From: an uncultured Bacteroidales bacterium
Lineage (GTDB): Bacteria; Bacteroidota; Bacteroidia; Bacteroidales; P3
Direction: 5' to 3'
DNA: 49,375 bases
NCBI GenBank assembly: GCA_944320465.1
Contig: CALUHO010000022.1
Span: 1-49,375 of the forward strand
The notes under the pieces were generated by a model, which did not search any database, was not told the origin of the DNA, and saw only the letters and a list, made by a program, of their open reading frames with translations. Shown here piece by piece: positions 9,774 through 18,926 of the stretch; position 1 is the stretch's first letter, and each line of letters begins with the position of its first letter. A program made the position numbers and the translations under genes.

Positions 9774-10737
9774 TAGCGAACTTCTTAAGCCGGGAATCCA
9801 ACATGGGTTCCGGAATAATGTTCTTGACTGCCGTCGCCACGATATTGAGCAGGCGCTCCCGGACGAAATCTTCCCGGATGACCAAAGAGACTTCCCGCAC
9901 GGGGACGCAAGCCGGACAGGGCTCGGATTCACCCCCTGCCACCGCAGCGGGCATCCGACCCGTTATGGGCCGCACATTCGATTTCTGGCTCTCTGAGAGA
10001 AAACTTACATGCAATTCGGGTATCACCGTGTAGCCTCCATTGGCATCCACCACACGCACCAGCGTATCAATGCTTCCCGCTTCGTACTCCGCATGCGTCC
10101 GGCTCTTGCGATGACAGAACTTGAACACTTGGCTCCGGAGGCAATGCCCTTCCTGCAAGACCCATAAGCGGTCCGAAGGCAATTGGTCCGAAAAGACTTC
10201 TGTCTGTGTCCACAAGGCATCCTCGGGCGAAACATAGGCTTCGAATTTCTCATAATACAACGGAATCTCCAGCAATTCCTTGCGTTCCAAAGGCGTTGCC
10301 AGAATCGCCATGTCCAATTCGGCATTCACGAGTTTTTCCACGATGGCCGATGTCCGCATTTCCGAAACCTTCAACTTGACTGCCGGATGCAAACGGTGCA
10401 GCTCGCGGAACAGCTCCGGCAGAATGTAGGGCGCGATGGTCGGAATGATACCGAGGTTCAAATCGCCGCCCTCCTCGCCGCGTTCCCCCTTGACAAACTC
10501 CTCAATCTGAGCCGCATTGTGCAAAGTGACCCTTGCCATGGAGATAATTTTCTCCCCGATGGCGGTCGGCTTGACCGGATGTGCATCGCGGTCGAAAATC
10601 CGGATATCCAATTCCGCTTCCATGTTCTTAATCGCCGTGCTCAGGCTCGGCTGCGATACCCCGCAAGCTTCAGCCGCCTTGACAAAATTCCGGTAATTGT
10701 CCAAGGCCACAATGTATTTCAAGGTTGTAAGATTCAT
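9763..10737 (-). CDS. oxyR: LysR-type regulator, OxyR-like peroxide sensor
   Basis: 324 residues from MNLTTLKYIVALDNYRNF, which begins the LysR helix-turn-helix (KAAEACGVSQPSLSTAIKNME, about residues 19-39). I chose this start because residues upstream of it do not belong to the fold. The effector domain has EGHCLRSQVFKFC, which matches the two redox cysteines of E. coli OxyR (GHCLRDQ...FC) in sequence and spacing. OxyR forms a disulfide with peroxide and then activates defence genes. The divergent peroxiredoxin gene is the obvious target. It is convergent with the small gene before it. Confidence 0.9.
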   Translation of the reverse strand: MNLTTLKYIVALDNYRNFVKAAEACGVSQPSLSTAIKNMEAELDIRIFDRDAHPVKPTAIGEKIISMARVTLHNAAQIEEFVKGERGEEGGDLNLGIIPTIAPYILPELFRELHRLHPAVKLKVSEMRTSAIVEKLVNAELDMAILATPLERKELLEIPLYYEKFEAYVSPEDALWTQTEVFSDQLPSDRLWVLQEGHCLRSQVFKFCHRKSRTHAEYEAGSIDTLVRVVDANGGYTVIPELHVSFLSESQKSNVRPITGRMPAAVAGGESEPCPACVPVREVSLVIREDFVRERLLNIVATAVKNIIPEPMLDSRLKKFAIKI

Positions 10738-10942
10738 GGCAATCCGTTTTACAACATTTCTCATTCCCTCCATCTTCAACGAATGGGAGTATGACTATTC
10801 GCAAGTCCATGAGGTTCACGCCACTGCCCGACCACCGAAAAGACGGAAGAAACAGCTCGTGAATCTCCTGTTTCTCCATAAAATATAGGAAAACGTCTTT
10901 CGCCAATCCCGGACACCCTCTTTTGGAAAACATGCGTGCAAA

Positions 10943-11010
10943 TATAAAATAAAACTATAACACAATAACATTTATCTATTTGTTTTATAACAAGACTCCC
11001 GCTACCTTTG
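10943..11010 (+). promoter_or_regulatory. Promoter and probable OxyR operator of the peroxiredoxin gene
   Basis: TTTG (10979-10982) and a perfect TACCTTTG -7 box (11003-11010) are 20 bp apart, matching the Bacteroidetes promoter. Just upstream and overlapping the -33 box is an AT-rich imperfect dyad, tataaaa (10943-10949) and ttttata (10983-10989), with ctat repeats inside. Its position between the divergent genes suggests an OxyR site; this is inference. Confidence 0.6.
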
Positions 11011-11168
11011 TCCCATCAAACAAAGGCAAGGCATCCGGAACCCAAACGAACCCGGTCAGAACTGGAATCCGGAACGCAGCGAGCGAAGCCAAGCCGACAA
11101 ATCCGGAATCTGCCTTGAGGTTAATTCCCTGACAGGTTCCCAATAAAAACGCGTAAAACTTCAACACC

Positions 11169-11888
11169 ATGGAAACCAACAACATGAACACGATGCCCCC
11201 TATGCCCCGCATCGGGGACAAAGCCCCTTCCTTCAAGGCCAAAAGCACGCAAGGCACGATTGCGTTCCCCCAGGACTTCCAAGGAAAATGGAAAATCCTC
11301 TTCAGCCATCCCGCAGATTTCACGCCGGTCTGCACTTCCGAGTTCATGACTTTCGCCACGATGGCCAAGGAATTCGAAGACTTGAACACCCAGCTTGTCG
11401 GACTGTCTGTGGACGGGCTTTACAGCCATATCGCCTGGCTTCGCACGATCCAGGAAAAAATCGAATACAAGGGGATGAAGAACGTGGAAGTGAAATTCCC
11501 GCTCATCGAGGACATCACGATGGAGGTCGCCAAACTCTACGGCATGATCCAGCCCGGCGAAAGCAATACCCAAGCCGTCCGCGCCGTCTTCTTCATCGAC
11601 CCGCAGGACATCATCCGCGCCATCATTTACTACCCGCTTGCCTTGGGCAGGAACTTCGATGAAATCAAGCGCACGCTGATTGGATTGCAGACCGTGGACA
11701 ACTTCGGGGTCGCCCTGCCGGCAAACTGGAGACCCGGTGACGAGGTGATTGTTCCCACCGCCGGTTCCTGCGGCGTGGCCAAGAGCCGGATGGAAGGCGA
11801 AGAAAAGGGCCTCAAATGCTACGACTGGTTCTTCTGCACCAAGGAAATTTCCAAAGAAGAGGTCGAAGCCAAGCTCTACCGGAAATAG
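11169..11888 (+). CDS. Peroxiredoxin (AhpC/TSA, Prx6-like)
   Basis: Cytoplasmic thiol peroxidase that reduces hydrogen peroxide and alkyl hydroperoxides. 239 residues. The peroxidatic cysteine is in HPADFTPVCTSEF (about residue 57). The extended C-terminal domain with AGSCGVAKSRMEGEEKGLKC and FFC carries further cysteines, as in archaeal and Prx6-type enzymes, so a resolving cysteine is likely there. It is transcribed away from oxyR under a strong promoter, and a thioredoxin gene 200 bp downstream could supply its reductant. The start at 11169 leaves a leader of about 150 nt. Confidence 0.93.
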   Translation: METNNMNTMPPMPRIGDKAPSFKAKSTQGTIAFPQDFQGKWKILFSHPADFTPVCTSEFMTFATMAKEFEDLNTQLVGLSVDGLYSHIAWLRTIQEKIEYKGMKNVEVKFPLIEDITMEVAKLYGMIQPGESNTQAVRAVFFIDPQDIIRAIIYYPLALGRNFDEIKRTLIGLQTVDNFGVALPANWRPGDEVIVPTAGSCGVAKSRMEGEEKGLKCYDWFFCTKEISKEEVEAKLYRK

Positions 11889-12091
11889 CCGGACAGGGCA
11901 AGAAGGGACGAGCCAGAGTACGGACGCGAGCAGTTCATGGACACCTTGGAATATCCGTGAGGTGAACAAACCTCGGCAAAAGCCAACGTGTTCCCTAAGC
12001 CAATCCCTCCAACAAGAAAACAGAACCAAAACCAAGCAGGCGGACCGGGCGAGCCTACGCCGCCCGGATTCAGCCTCAAAAAGGACGCAAA

Positions 12092-12592
12092 ATGAAACAG
12101 AAAGCTTTTCTTTCCGGAATATTCCTCCTTAGCGCCTTGCTTTCGGCCTGCGGAAACTCAAGCAAGCCGAGCCAAGCGAACGAGGCATCGCAAACCACAG
12201 AAACACAACAAACTTCAAATACCAAAGACAACATGAACACCATCCATCTCACCAAAGCGGAATTCTTATCCAAAGTATATGATTACGAAGCCAATCCCAA
12301 GCAATGGAAATTCCAAGGGGACAAACCGGCCATCGTGGACTTTTACGCCACTTGGTGCGGCCCTTGCAAGGCCTTGGGACCGGTCTTGGAAGACATCGCC
12401 CAGGAATACGCCGGAAAAGTGGACATCTACAAAGTGGACGTGGACCAGGAACAAGAATTGGCACAGGCTTTCGGCATACGTTCCGTACCCACCTTGCTCT
12501 TCATCCCGGTTTCGGGCGAACCCAGCATGGCGCCCGGTGCCCCGAGCCGCGCCCAGCTGAAAGAAATCATCGACACGCAGCTGCTGAAGTAA
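12092..12592 (+). CDS. Thioredoxin-fold lipoprotein
   Basis: 166 residues. The N-terminus is a lipoprotein signal (MKQKAFLSGIFLLSALLSAC, lipobox LSAC at about residues 17-20) followed by a Ser/Gln/Thr-rich linker, then a thioredoxin domain with DFYATWCGPCKALGPVLEDI (active site WCGPC) and the cis-Pro region IRSVPTLLF. It would be tethered in the periplasm, facing either the inner or outer membrane. It follows the peroxiredoxin by about 200 bp (11889-12091, where I see no promoter), so co-transcription is possible. The peroxiredoxin itself has no signal peptide, so the two may not be direct partners. Confidence 0.9.
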   Translation: MKQKAFLSGIFLLSALLSACGNSSKPSQANEASQTTETQQTSNTKDNMNTIHLTKAEFLSKVYDYEANPKQWKFQGDKPAIVDFYATWCGPCKALGPVLEDIAQEYAGKVDIYKVDVDQEQELAQAFGIRSVPTLLFIPVSGEPSMAPGAPSRAQLKEIIDTQLLK

Positions 12593-12690
12593 GCGATGCT
12601 TCCAAGCGGCTGTAATACGACAGGTCTCTAAAAGTCCTTGTTCCAATGGAAGATGCCGTGCCGGACTCAAACTCCCCACGGCATCTTCGG

Positions 12691-12730
12691 CGGTGTATCA
12701 GAATGGGTGATTGCCCGTTACGACACACCG
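12691..12730. repeat. Short copy of the GC-rich palindromic repeat
   Basis: Inverted repeat: cggtgtatcagaatgggt faces gattgcccgttacgacacac and closes with cg. The arms match the ends of the ~120-bp copies at 23751-23874 and 34731-34854 with the middle missing. It may act as a terminator between the thioredoxin gene and the convergent permease gene. Confidence 0.6.
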
Positions 12731-12846
12731 CTTTCTTTTTTGCAAATCCCGAACCCTTTTCCATCCCGCCTGTCCCCGAACAAACCAAAGCCTACCGAAA
12801 TCCACACAATACACTGATTATCAAATCGGTTTCTACAATGCACACC

Positions 12847-12947
12847 TTTAACCCAAATCGGAAATACCCTGCAATGCGCAGGTATGAACTCCTGCGGAAG
12901 GGCTATCACAAACTCCAAGTTGCCGTAATTCCCGGAAGGGCTATCAC
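12847..12947. repeat. Stray MITE end and a 38-bp imperfect tandem repeat
   Basis: The stretch tttaacccaaatcgg (12847-12861) equals the outer 15 bases of the MITE-like element, with no partner end nearby. A 15-bp unit, cggaagggctatcac, occurs at 12895-12909 and 12933-12947 with a period of 38 bp. The second copy covers the stop codon of the permease gene, so the 3' end of that gene has been partly duplicated. The rest of 12593-12943 shows no gene. Confidence 0.55.
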
Positions 12948-15319
12948 TCCTGCCGTAATCCCCGGGTCGGGTCGGCATGGGCTGCCCGGTAACTCTGCCA
13001 GAACACGGAGAGGAAAGACACCAAGGCGCACGCCAAGCCCGCCGCCAACACGTACAAAGGACTGAACGCGATACGGTAACTGTAGGCCGAAAGCCAGCGT
13101 TCCATCGCCACCCAACTTAGCGGCAACGCAATGACGAAGCCCACCACACCGTACCAAAGGAAAGTCCAGACCAGGCGCCCCATCACCGCCCCGCTCTCCG
13201 AACCGAACACCTTGCGGATAGCCACCTCCTTGGTCCGCTGCCGGATAAAGTACATCGACATGGCCACCAAACCCATTACCGAAATCACCAAAGCCACCCC
13301 GGCAAACAAGGCCACGATTTTCAACAAGCGGAGCTGGGTCGCGAACGAATCCTGTACCTGCTGGTCGATGAAACGGGCCTGCATTTCCTGCTCCGTCACC
13401 TCCCGGAACACCTTGCCGATTTCCTCGTAAGCCCGGACCGGATCGCCCTGGATTTCTACCAAGAGGTTCCAGACCCATTGCAAGGAGGATTCCGGCCATA
13501 TCGACACCATGAAAGCCGACCACTCGTCCAAAGTCAGGATATTGCCCCTCCGGATATCCGCCAAGATTCCTGCCACCGGCTCCCGTTTCCCGTTCATCAG
13601 GAAACTCGGGGAGTCCTCCTCGATTCCCAACTTGGGCAAGGCATTCCGCGTCAGATACCAGCCTCCGCCCAGGCTTCCCTCCCTTTTCGAAACCAAATGA
13701 TTGTCCCTCAGTTTTTTCAAACCAAGCATCCGGAATGCCGTGGAATCCATATGCAGAATCTGCATGGAAACCAGCCGCCCGTCCTGATCCCAGCTATTGT
13801 TGTTTCCCCCGTCGAAAGGGGTCCCCATGCTTTTCCCGATGCTCTTGACACAGGACAAATGCCCCAAAGCATCGTACACCCGCTGGCAGGTATTCCCGTC
13901 CCGATAGCCGAACATCCAGATATTCAAGATATTTTCCTTGTCGTAACCCAAGGGAGCATGGAGCAGATGCCTGATTTGCAAGAACATGACCAAGGCTGCC
14001 GACAACAGGAAGATCGTCACCGCATACTGCAGAATCACGAATACCTTTCCGATACGTTGCCGGGAATACCGGACAAAACCGCCCTTGACCACATCCACCG
14101 GACGGAAGGCCGAAATCTGGATTGCCGGCAGAATCCCCGCCAGCAATCCCACGGCCAACACCAACACAAGCTCCAAGCAAATGCCCGGAACCGAATACAA
14201 GACGGAAAAATCCAGGGGGGATTGCAACAAGTTCTCCGCGTCCGTCTTGACAGCAAAAGCCAGCAGGACCGCCAACAAATACGCTATCAGCGTCAAAGCC
14301 ACCGCCTCGCCCGCCAACCGCCGAATGACAGCCCCACGGGAGGCCCCCAGCAAACGCCGCGTAGCCACTTCCCGGGCCCGGAAACCGGTTTGCGCCATGC
14401 CCAAGTTGACGTAATTGAAAATCGCGAAAGCCAGAATCAACACGACCACAGACAGCAAGACATCGACAAAAAGGCGGTTCCCCGTCCGGAACCCCTCGCC
14501 CTCGTCCTCGCTTTCGGTCTGGAAATAGGCATCCCACAAAGGCAAATATTTCACATCCGTGCAATAATCCTCGTAAACCCAATAGTTCTTCTTGAAAAAT
14601 TCCAGCACCGTCTCCCGCCAGGCATTCATGTCGCTGCCCGGCCGCATCTTCAGGCAGGTGATGGCATAGCCCACCACATTGGCCGAAGTCCGGCTCACTC
14701 CCGGATTGAATTCCGTGGCCCGTTCCACCCGGAGCACCACATCGAAACAAGGCAAAGCCGTCCGCTCCATGTCGGCCATAAGCCCGCTAATCGTCACTTG
14801 GGTCGAATCCGAAATCCGGAGGCTCTGCCCTGCCACATCCAGATGCCCGAAGACCCGGCGGGCGAAACTCTCCGAAACCACCGCCGAAAACTCGTCCTGC
14901 AAGACGCCCTCCGGCGAACCGGAAAGCAAGGGAAAGGAAAAGAACGTGAAGAAGTTGGATTCGACAAAACCCAAACGGGCACGGAACTCCTTCTCCCCGG
15001 ACTTAATCCGTGTCTCCGGATCCATGCTCACCACAGGCGAAACCTCCTCCACATCCGGAACGAGGTCCTTAAGCCAGTAAGCCACCGGCAAGGCATCCCC
15101 CACCATCCAGACACGATTCCCGTCAATTTCCTCGCTATCCGTGCATTGAACCACAATCCGGTCCGCATCCTCATGGAAATGGTCCAACGACAACTCCTGG
15201 TACACATACACCCCGACGACAAGCACGAACATCAAGGCGATGGCGAAGCCGAGCAAGTTGACCGCCGTATAGGCCTTGTTCCTCTCCAAAAAATTCAAAT
15301 AAGAACGGATTCCTTTCAT
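12944..15319 (-). CDS. FtsX/MacB-type ABC transporter permease
   Basis: About 791 residues from MKGIRSYLNFLERNKAYTAV; the longer reading upstream adds a short basic stretch outside the family pattern. Architecture: N-terminal transmembrane helix (about 20-42), MacB-like periplasmic core domain, three FtsX helices (about 270-420), a second periplasmic domain, then three more FtsX helices ending WQSYRAAHADPTRGLRQE. This is the doubled FtsX layout common in Bacteroidetes. It is the last gene of the minus-strand efflux operon. The single ATPase of the operon presumably energises all its permeases. Confidence 0.88.
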   Translation of the reverse strand: MKGIRSYLNFLERNKAYTAVNLLGFAIALMFVLVVGVYVYQELSLDHFHEDADRIVVQCTDSEEIDGNRVWMVGDALPVAYWLKDLVPDVEEVSPVVSMDPETRIKSGEKEFRARLGFVESNFFTFFSFPLLSGSPEGVLQDEFSAVVSESFARRVFGHLDVAGQSLRISDSTQVTISGLMADMERTALPCFDVVLRVERATEFNPGVSRTSANVVGYAITCLKMRPGSDMNAWRETVLEFFKKNYWVYEDYCTDVKYLPLWDAYFQTESEDEGEGFRTGNRLFVDVLLSVVVLILAFAIFNYVNLGMAQTGFRAREVATRRLLGASRGAVIRRLAGEAVALTLIAYLLAVLLAFAVKTDAENLLQSPLDFSVLYSVPGICLELVLVLAVGLLAGILPAIQISAFRPVDVVKGGFVRYSRQRIGKVFVILQYAVTIFLLSAALVMFLQIRHLLHAPLGYDKENILNIWMFGYRDGNTCQRVYDALGHLSCVKSIGKSMGTPFDGGNNNSWDQDGRLVSMQILHMDSTAFRMLGLKKLRDNHLVSKREGSLGGGWYLTRNALPKLGIEEDSPSFLMNGKREPVAGILADIRRGNILTLDEWSAFMVSIWPESSLQWVWNLLVEIQGDPVRAYEEIGKVFREVTEQEMQARFIDQQVQDSFATQLRLLKIVALFAGVALVISVMGLVAMSMYFIRQRTKEVAIRKVFGSESGAVMGRLVWTFLWYGVVGFVIALPLSWVAMERWLSAYSYRIAFSPLYVLAAGLACALVSFLSVFWQSYRAAHADPTRGLRQE

Positions 15320-15646
15320 TTTTCTTTTTCTATTGCAGCGAACACACAATCAACAAGCCGACTCACTCCGTCTTGAGAAGCTGTTTAAAATTTCTTGCAA
15401 TCCTGAAAAAATGAACTTTCAGGAACCGGTTTCAGGATTTTGTTTGCCCATCGGGGGCTATTTCGGCTCTGGGTTGAGCGATGCTCGATGATAGCTTGGT
15501 CTCGGAGAAATCAAAGCAAGCTTTGCTTCCCCGCTCGACTTTCGCTATCGTTTGCCTTTTTCACGTCAGATAGCTGGGCTATCCTCCTTTGAAAAACGCC
15601 GCGCCATCCCTCAAAATCCCCTCCCGATGGCCTAAACAAATAAATT
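15320..15646. other. Gene-free spacer
   Basis: Between two permease genes. The ORFs drawable here are short and lack family features. The sequence agaagctgtt near 15375 is repeated inverted at the 3' end of the neighbouring permease gene (near 15850-15859). I see no promoter with both boxes. Confidence 0.4.
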
Positions 15647-15850
15647 TTAACCCAAATCGGTCATTAGACTTTGGGTAGATTGTCCGCTTATGTCATGCAG
15701 CATGCTTCTCGCCTAGCCGAAGGCGTAGCGGGCTACGTCGAGGCGTAGCGAGGAGCAAGATGCGGACAGAAGCGAACAAGATGCACAAAAGCATCCCTCT
15801 TCGAAAACAGGAAACACACTCGGCGAGTCTAATGACCGATTTGGGTTTAA
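15647..15850. repeat. Full copy of the ~204-bp MITE-like repeat, ending in a stop codon
   Basis: Terminal inverted repeats at 15647-15669 and 15827-15850. The interior matches the copy at 9168-9372. The right end (gggtttaa) overlaps the TAA stop codon (15847-15849) of the permease gene read on the minus strand. Confidence 0.85.
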
Positions 15851-18294
15851 CAGCTTCTGAGGTTTCCGGCAGGATTGGCCCGCGAGGCGATACGTCCTTG
15901 GATGCCGAGTGCCACGAACGAAACCACCAGGCAGAAAGCCGCCACCAAGACCATATACCAAGCCATTCCCGAAATCCGGTACGAAAAACCCGAAAGCCAA
16001 GAATCCGTCAAGTACCAAGCCACAGGCAAGCCAACGACGATGCCAATCCCCACGCAAACCATGAACGGCTTGAGCAAATGCCAGAACACCTGCCGGTTGT
16101 CCGCACCGAACACCTTGCGCACCGCCATTTCCTGCAAGCGCTGCCGCATATGGAATACCGATATCGCCACCAAACCCAATACCGATACCAACAAAGCCAC
16201 CCCGGCAAAGCAGGCCAAGAGTTTGTTGAGCCGGATTTGCTGGACAAAAGTATTCTGCACGTTCTGATCCAGGAAAGAAATCTCGATTTCCGCCTCTGGG
16301 CCGAAACATTCCTCCGTCACCTCCTTCACAGCCCGGTGGATGCTCATCGGATTCCCCGAAAACTCCACGGCCAAATCATAGAACAGATCCCCGTACTCCG
16401 CGTAATTATCGTAAAGCTCGATAAAACAAGGGGTAGCCTCGCTCAATATGTTCCGTTGGCGCATATCCCCTATCATCCCCCGGAGAGGAATTCTCTTCTT
16501 GAACTCTTCCTCGCGGGATTCCTGCTTCATCTCCACCTCATCGGCATCGGCCGGCAATTCCATCAACTCGTACCCCCGCTTGGTAAGGAAACACCCTCCC
16601 AAGGCTTCCGTCCGGTTATCCCTCAGCACCTCGAAACCCATGAGGCGGAAAGCCACCGAATCCATCGTCATCCAATACGCCTCCAAAAACCGGCCGTTGT
16701 ACCAAGCGCCCACGTTGTTGCCGCCCGCTGTCGGCAAACCGGTGGCCATCCCCACCCTTTCCACACCCGGAATCCGCCGGATTTGCTCCAAAGCCGCGTA
16801 AAAAGCATCTTCCTTTCCATCGAAAACCACCGGCATGAAACAGCCCACAGCCATCACATGGGAGGTCTTGTATCCCAAAGGCGCATGGAGCATGGAACGG
16901 ACCTGGGTAGCCGTCACCAAAGCCAAGGACAGCAAGACAAAAGTAGTTCCGGCCTGGAAAGCGATGAAAACCGGTCCGGTCACCCGTTTGGAACGCTGCC
17001 GGAATGTCCCGTTCACGATATCAATCGGCCTGACGGCAGACACCCTGCCCGCCGGAAGCCAACCCGCCACCAAGGAAACGCACAACACCAACAACAGGCA
17101 AAGCAGGATGCCTTCCGGGCTTCCCAAAACCGACAAATCGATTCCAGCCTCCAAGAAATCTTCCGCGTAAGGCCGGAAAGCGAAAGCCAGCAACAAAGCC
17201 AGCAAAAAGGAGAACAGCGTCAAACCCAAAGCCTCTGCCAAGAAACGAAGCCGCACCGACAGACGGGAAGCTCCGACCAAACGCCGGGTCGCCGCCTCCC
17301 GGTAACGGAACTCCGCCTGCGCCACCGACAAATTGATATGATTGAACAAAGCAAAGAACAGGATAATCAAAGCTAAAACCCACAGCACACCTATCAATTG
17401 CTTGTCCCCGTGACGAAGCGCGTACGCATCAATCAGCGCGAACTCGTCCACCTCGGTATCCGAATCCAAAATGGAATTATACTGCCCCGTCTGGAACAAA
17501 TAAGCCTTGTCGAGCCGCAGGAACATGACATCCGTCTTGGCCCAACAGACATAATCCGGATTGAAAATCCAATAACCTTTCCGCTTGTACATCTCCAAGG
17601 CTTCCTGTCGGTGCTCGTTCATATCTTTTCCCGGCCTCATTTTAAGGTAGGTGATGGCTACGCCCGCATTGTTCGTGTTTTGGCGGGTAAGCCCCGGTTT
17701 GAAATCACGGACCCTTTCCACCCGCAAAAGCAAGTCGGCAGGCGGCAAGACCGTCTTTTCCCAGTCTTCCATCACCCCGCTGACAACCACCACCGTCGAG
17801 TCGGATATCCTCAGCGTTTTCCCCACGGGATCTTCCGTGCCGAACATCCGCCGGGAGAAACTTTCGCTCAACACCGCCTCATGAGGCTCGTCCAAGACCG
17901 TTTCCGGGTTCCCCGACACCAAAGGATAGGAGAAAAAGCCGAAGAAATTCGCCTCCGTGAACAAAGTCACCGCTTCCAGCTCCCGGTCTTCGCAGGCCAC
18001 GGAAAGATTGCCATTCCTGACCACAGGGCAAACCGATTCCACGTCCGGAAAAGTCTCTTCGTACCAATAAGCCACCGCCAAAGCGTTCCACTCGTCCCAG
18101 TAACCGTCCACATCCTTGTTCATGACGATATAGATTCTGTCGGCATCCCGATGGAATGCATCCACCCTGCTTTCCTGCCAAGTGTAGGCAATGGTCAGGA
18201 TCACGAAAGCCAAGGAAAGGGCGAAACCAAGCACATTTATCAAGGTGTAAGCCTTGTTACGGCCCAGATACCGGAAATACGACTTCAGTTCCAT
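15847..18294 (-). CDS. FtsX/MacB-type ABC transporter permease
   Basis: 815 residues from MELKSYFRYLGRNKAYTLI, chosen because paralogues start at the same point. Same doubled layout as the neighbouring permease: first helix, periplasmic core with SESFSRRMFG and DPVGKTLRISDS, an FtsX block (about 285-450), a second periplasmic domain, and a final FtsX block with MAVRKVFGADNRQVFWHLLK. The protein ends in LRSC, where paralogues end LRSE, LRQE or LKAE, and its stop codon lies in the inverted repeat of the adjoining MITE-like element. Insertion may therefore have replaced the last codon. Confidence 0.88.
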   Translation of the reverse strand: MELKSYFRYLGRNKAYTLINVLGFALSLAFVILTIAYTWQESRVDAFHRDADRIYIVMNKDVDGYWDEWNALAVAYWYEETFPDVESVCPVVRNGNLSVACEDRELEAVTLFTEANFFGFFSYPLVSGNPETVLDEPHEAVLSESFSRRMFGTEDPVGKTLRISDSTVVVVSGVMEDWEKTVLPPADLLLRVERVRDFKPGLTRQNTNNAGVAITYLKMRPGKDMNEHRQEALEMYKRKGYWIFNPDYVCWAKTDVMFLRLDKAYLFQTGQYNSILDSDTEVDEFALIDAYALRHGDKQLIGVLWVLALIILFFALFNHINLSVAQAEFRYREAATRRLVGASRLSVRLRFLAEALGLTLFSFLLALLLAFAFRPYAEDFLEAGIDLSVLGSPEGILLCLLLVLCVSLVAGWLPAGRVSAVRPIDIVNGTFRQRSKRVTGPVFIAFQAGTTFVLLSLALVTATQVRSMLHAPLGYKTSHVMAVGCFMPVVFDGKEDAFYAALEQIRRIPGVERVGMATGLPTAGGNNVGAWYNGRFLEAYWMTMDSVAFRLMGFEVLRDNRTEALGGCFLTKRGYELMELPADADEVEMKQESREEEFKKRIPLRGMIGDMRQRNILSEATPCFIELYDNYAEYGDLFYDLAVEFSGNPMSIHRAVKEVTEECFGPEAEIEISFLDQNVQNTFVQQIRLNKLLACFAGVALLVSVLGLVAISVFHMRQRLQEMAVRKVFGADNRQVFWHLLKPFMVCVGIGIVVGLPVAWYLTDSWLSGFSYRISGMAWYMVLVAAFCLVVSFVALGIQGRIASRANPAGNLRSC

Positions 18295-18348
18295 AGCTGT
18301 CAATCTTTTATTTGAGACCAAAAGTCAAGCGATGCCAAAATATGCCGC

Positions 18349-18826
18349 TCACTCCTGCCGCACGCCTTGGACCGGGTCGGCATGGGCTGCCCGGTAACTC
18401 TGCCATGCCACGGCCAGGAAGGATACCAGCAAGCAGAACAAGCCCGCCAGCAAGATATACAAGGGATTGAAGGCGATATTAATGCAACGGAATGCTCTGC
18501 GTCTGGCGGCTCACCACCGGGCAGACTTCCTCGATGGCGGCAAAGCGTTCCTTGAGCCAATAAGCCACCGGGAGCGCGTCCTGAGGGCTGTAATACATCC
18601 CGTCTTTGCCTATATTGCTACCGCTTTCCACCGGGGAACCCGTAAATTGGAGGCAAATCCGGTCCGCATCCGCATGGAACCTGTCCACCGAGAGTTCCTG
18701 GTAGATGTAAACCGCCATCAAAATGACGAACATCAACGAAATGGCCAAGCCCGCCATGCTGATGGCCGTGTAGGACTTGTTCCGGTTCAGGAATTTGAAG
18801 AAAGCCCTATCGTAAAAGCCGTTCAT
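18349..18826 (-). pseudogene. Internally deleted FtsX permease remnant
   Basis: The first about 110 codons (MNGFYDRAFFKFLNRNKSY through EEVCPVVSRQTQSI) match the N-terminus of the permeases on either side. They then join, in another frame, to the C-terminal tail IAFNPLYILLAGLFCLLVSF ... RAAHADPVQGVRQE, which ends at 18349. About 640 codons of the middle are missing. The junction is near 18475-18485. Tail and head both resemble the permease at 12944-15319 most closely. It sits between the ATPase and the next permease in the same direction. Confidence 0.85.
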
Positions 18827-18864
18827 AGCTGGTACAATATATTATGTATAAACACTATAGCACC

Positions 18865-18920
18865 GTGGCGAACGCCACAATGCCGGAGGCGATGCCAGAT
18901 TGCCCATTATCACGCGCCAC
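18865..18920. repeat. Copy of the GC-rich palindromic repeat after the ATPase gene
   Basis: Outer arms gtggcg and cgccac; the right end (gattgcccattatcacgcgc) matches the right end of the copies at 23751-23874 and 34731-34854. It lies 7 bp beyond the ATPase stop codon in the direction of transcription. Confidence 0.6.
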
Positions 18921-18926
18921 CCCGTC

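Noticed and set aside
12646..13065. 139-codon plus-strand frame after the thioredoxin gene
   Set aside because: It reads through the palindromic repeat, the stray MITE end and the tandem repeat, and overlaps the convergent permease gene.
13478..15376. 632-codon open frame on the plus strand
   Set aside because: It is antisense to the FtsX permease, rich in His/Pro/Arg/Gln with no domain, and arises from the codon bias of the real gene.
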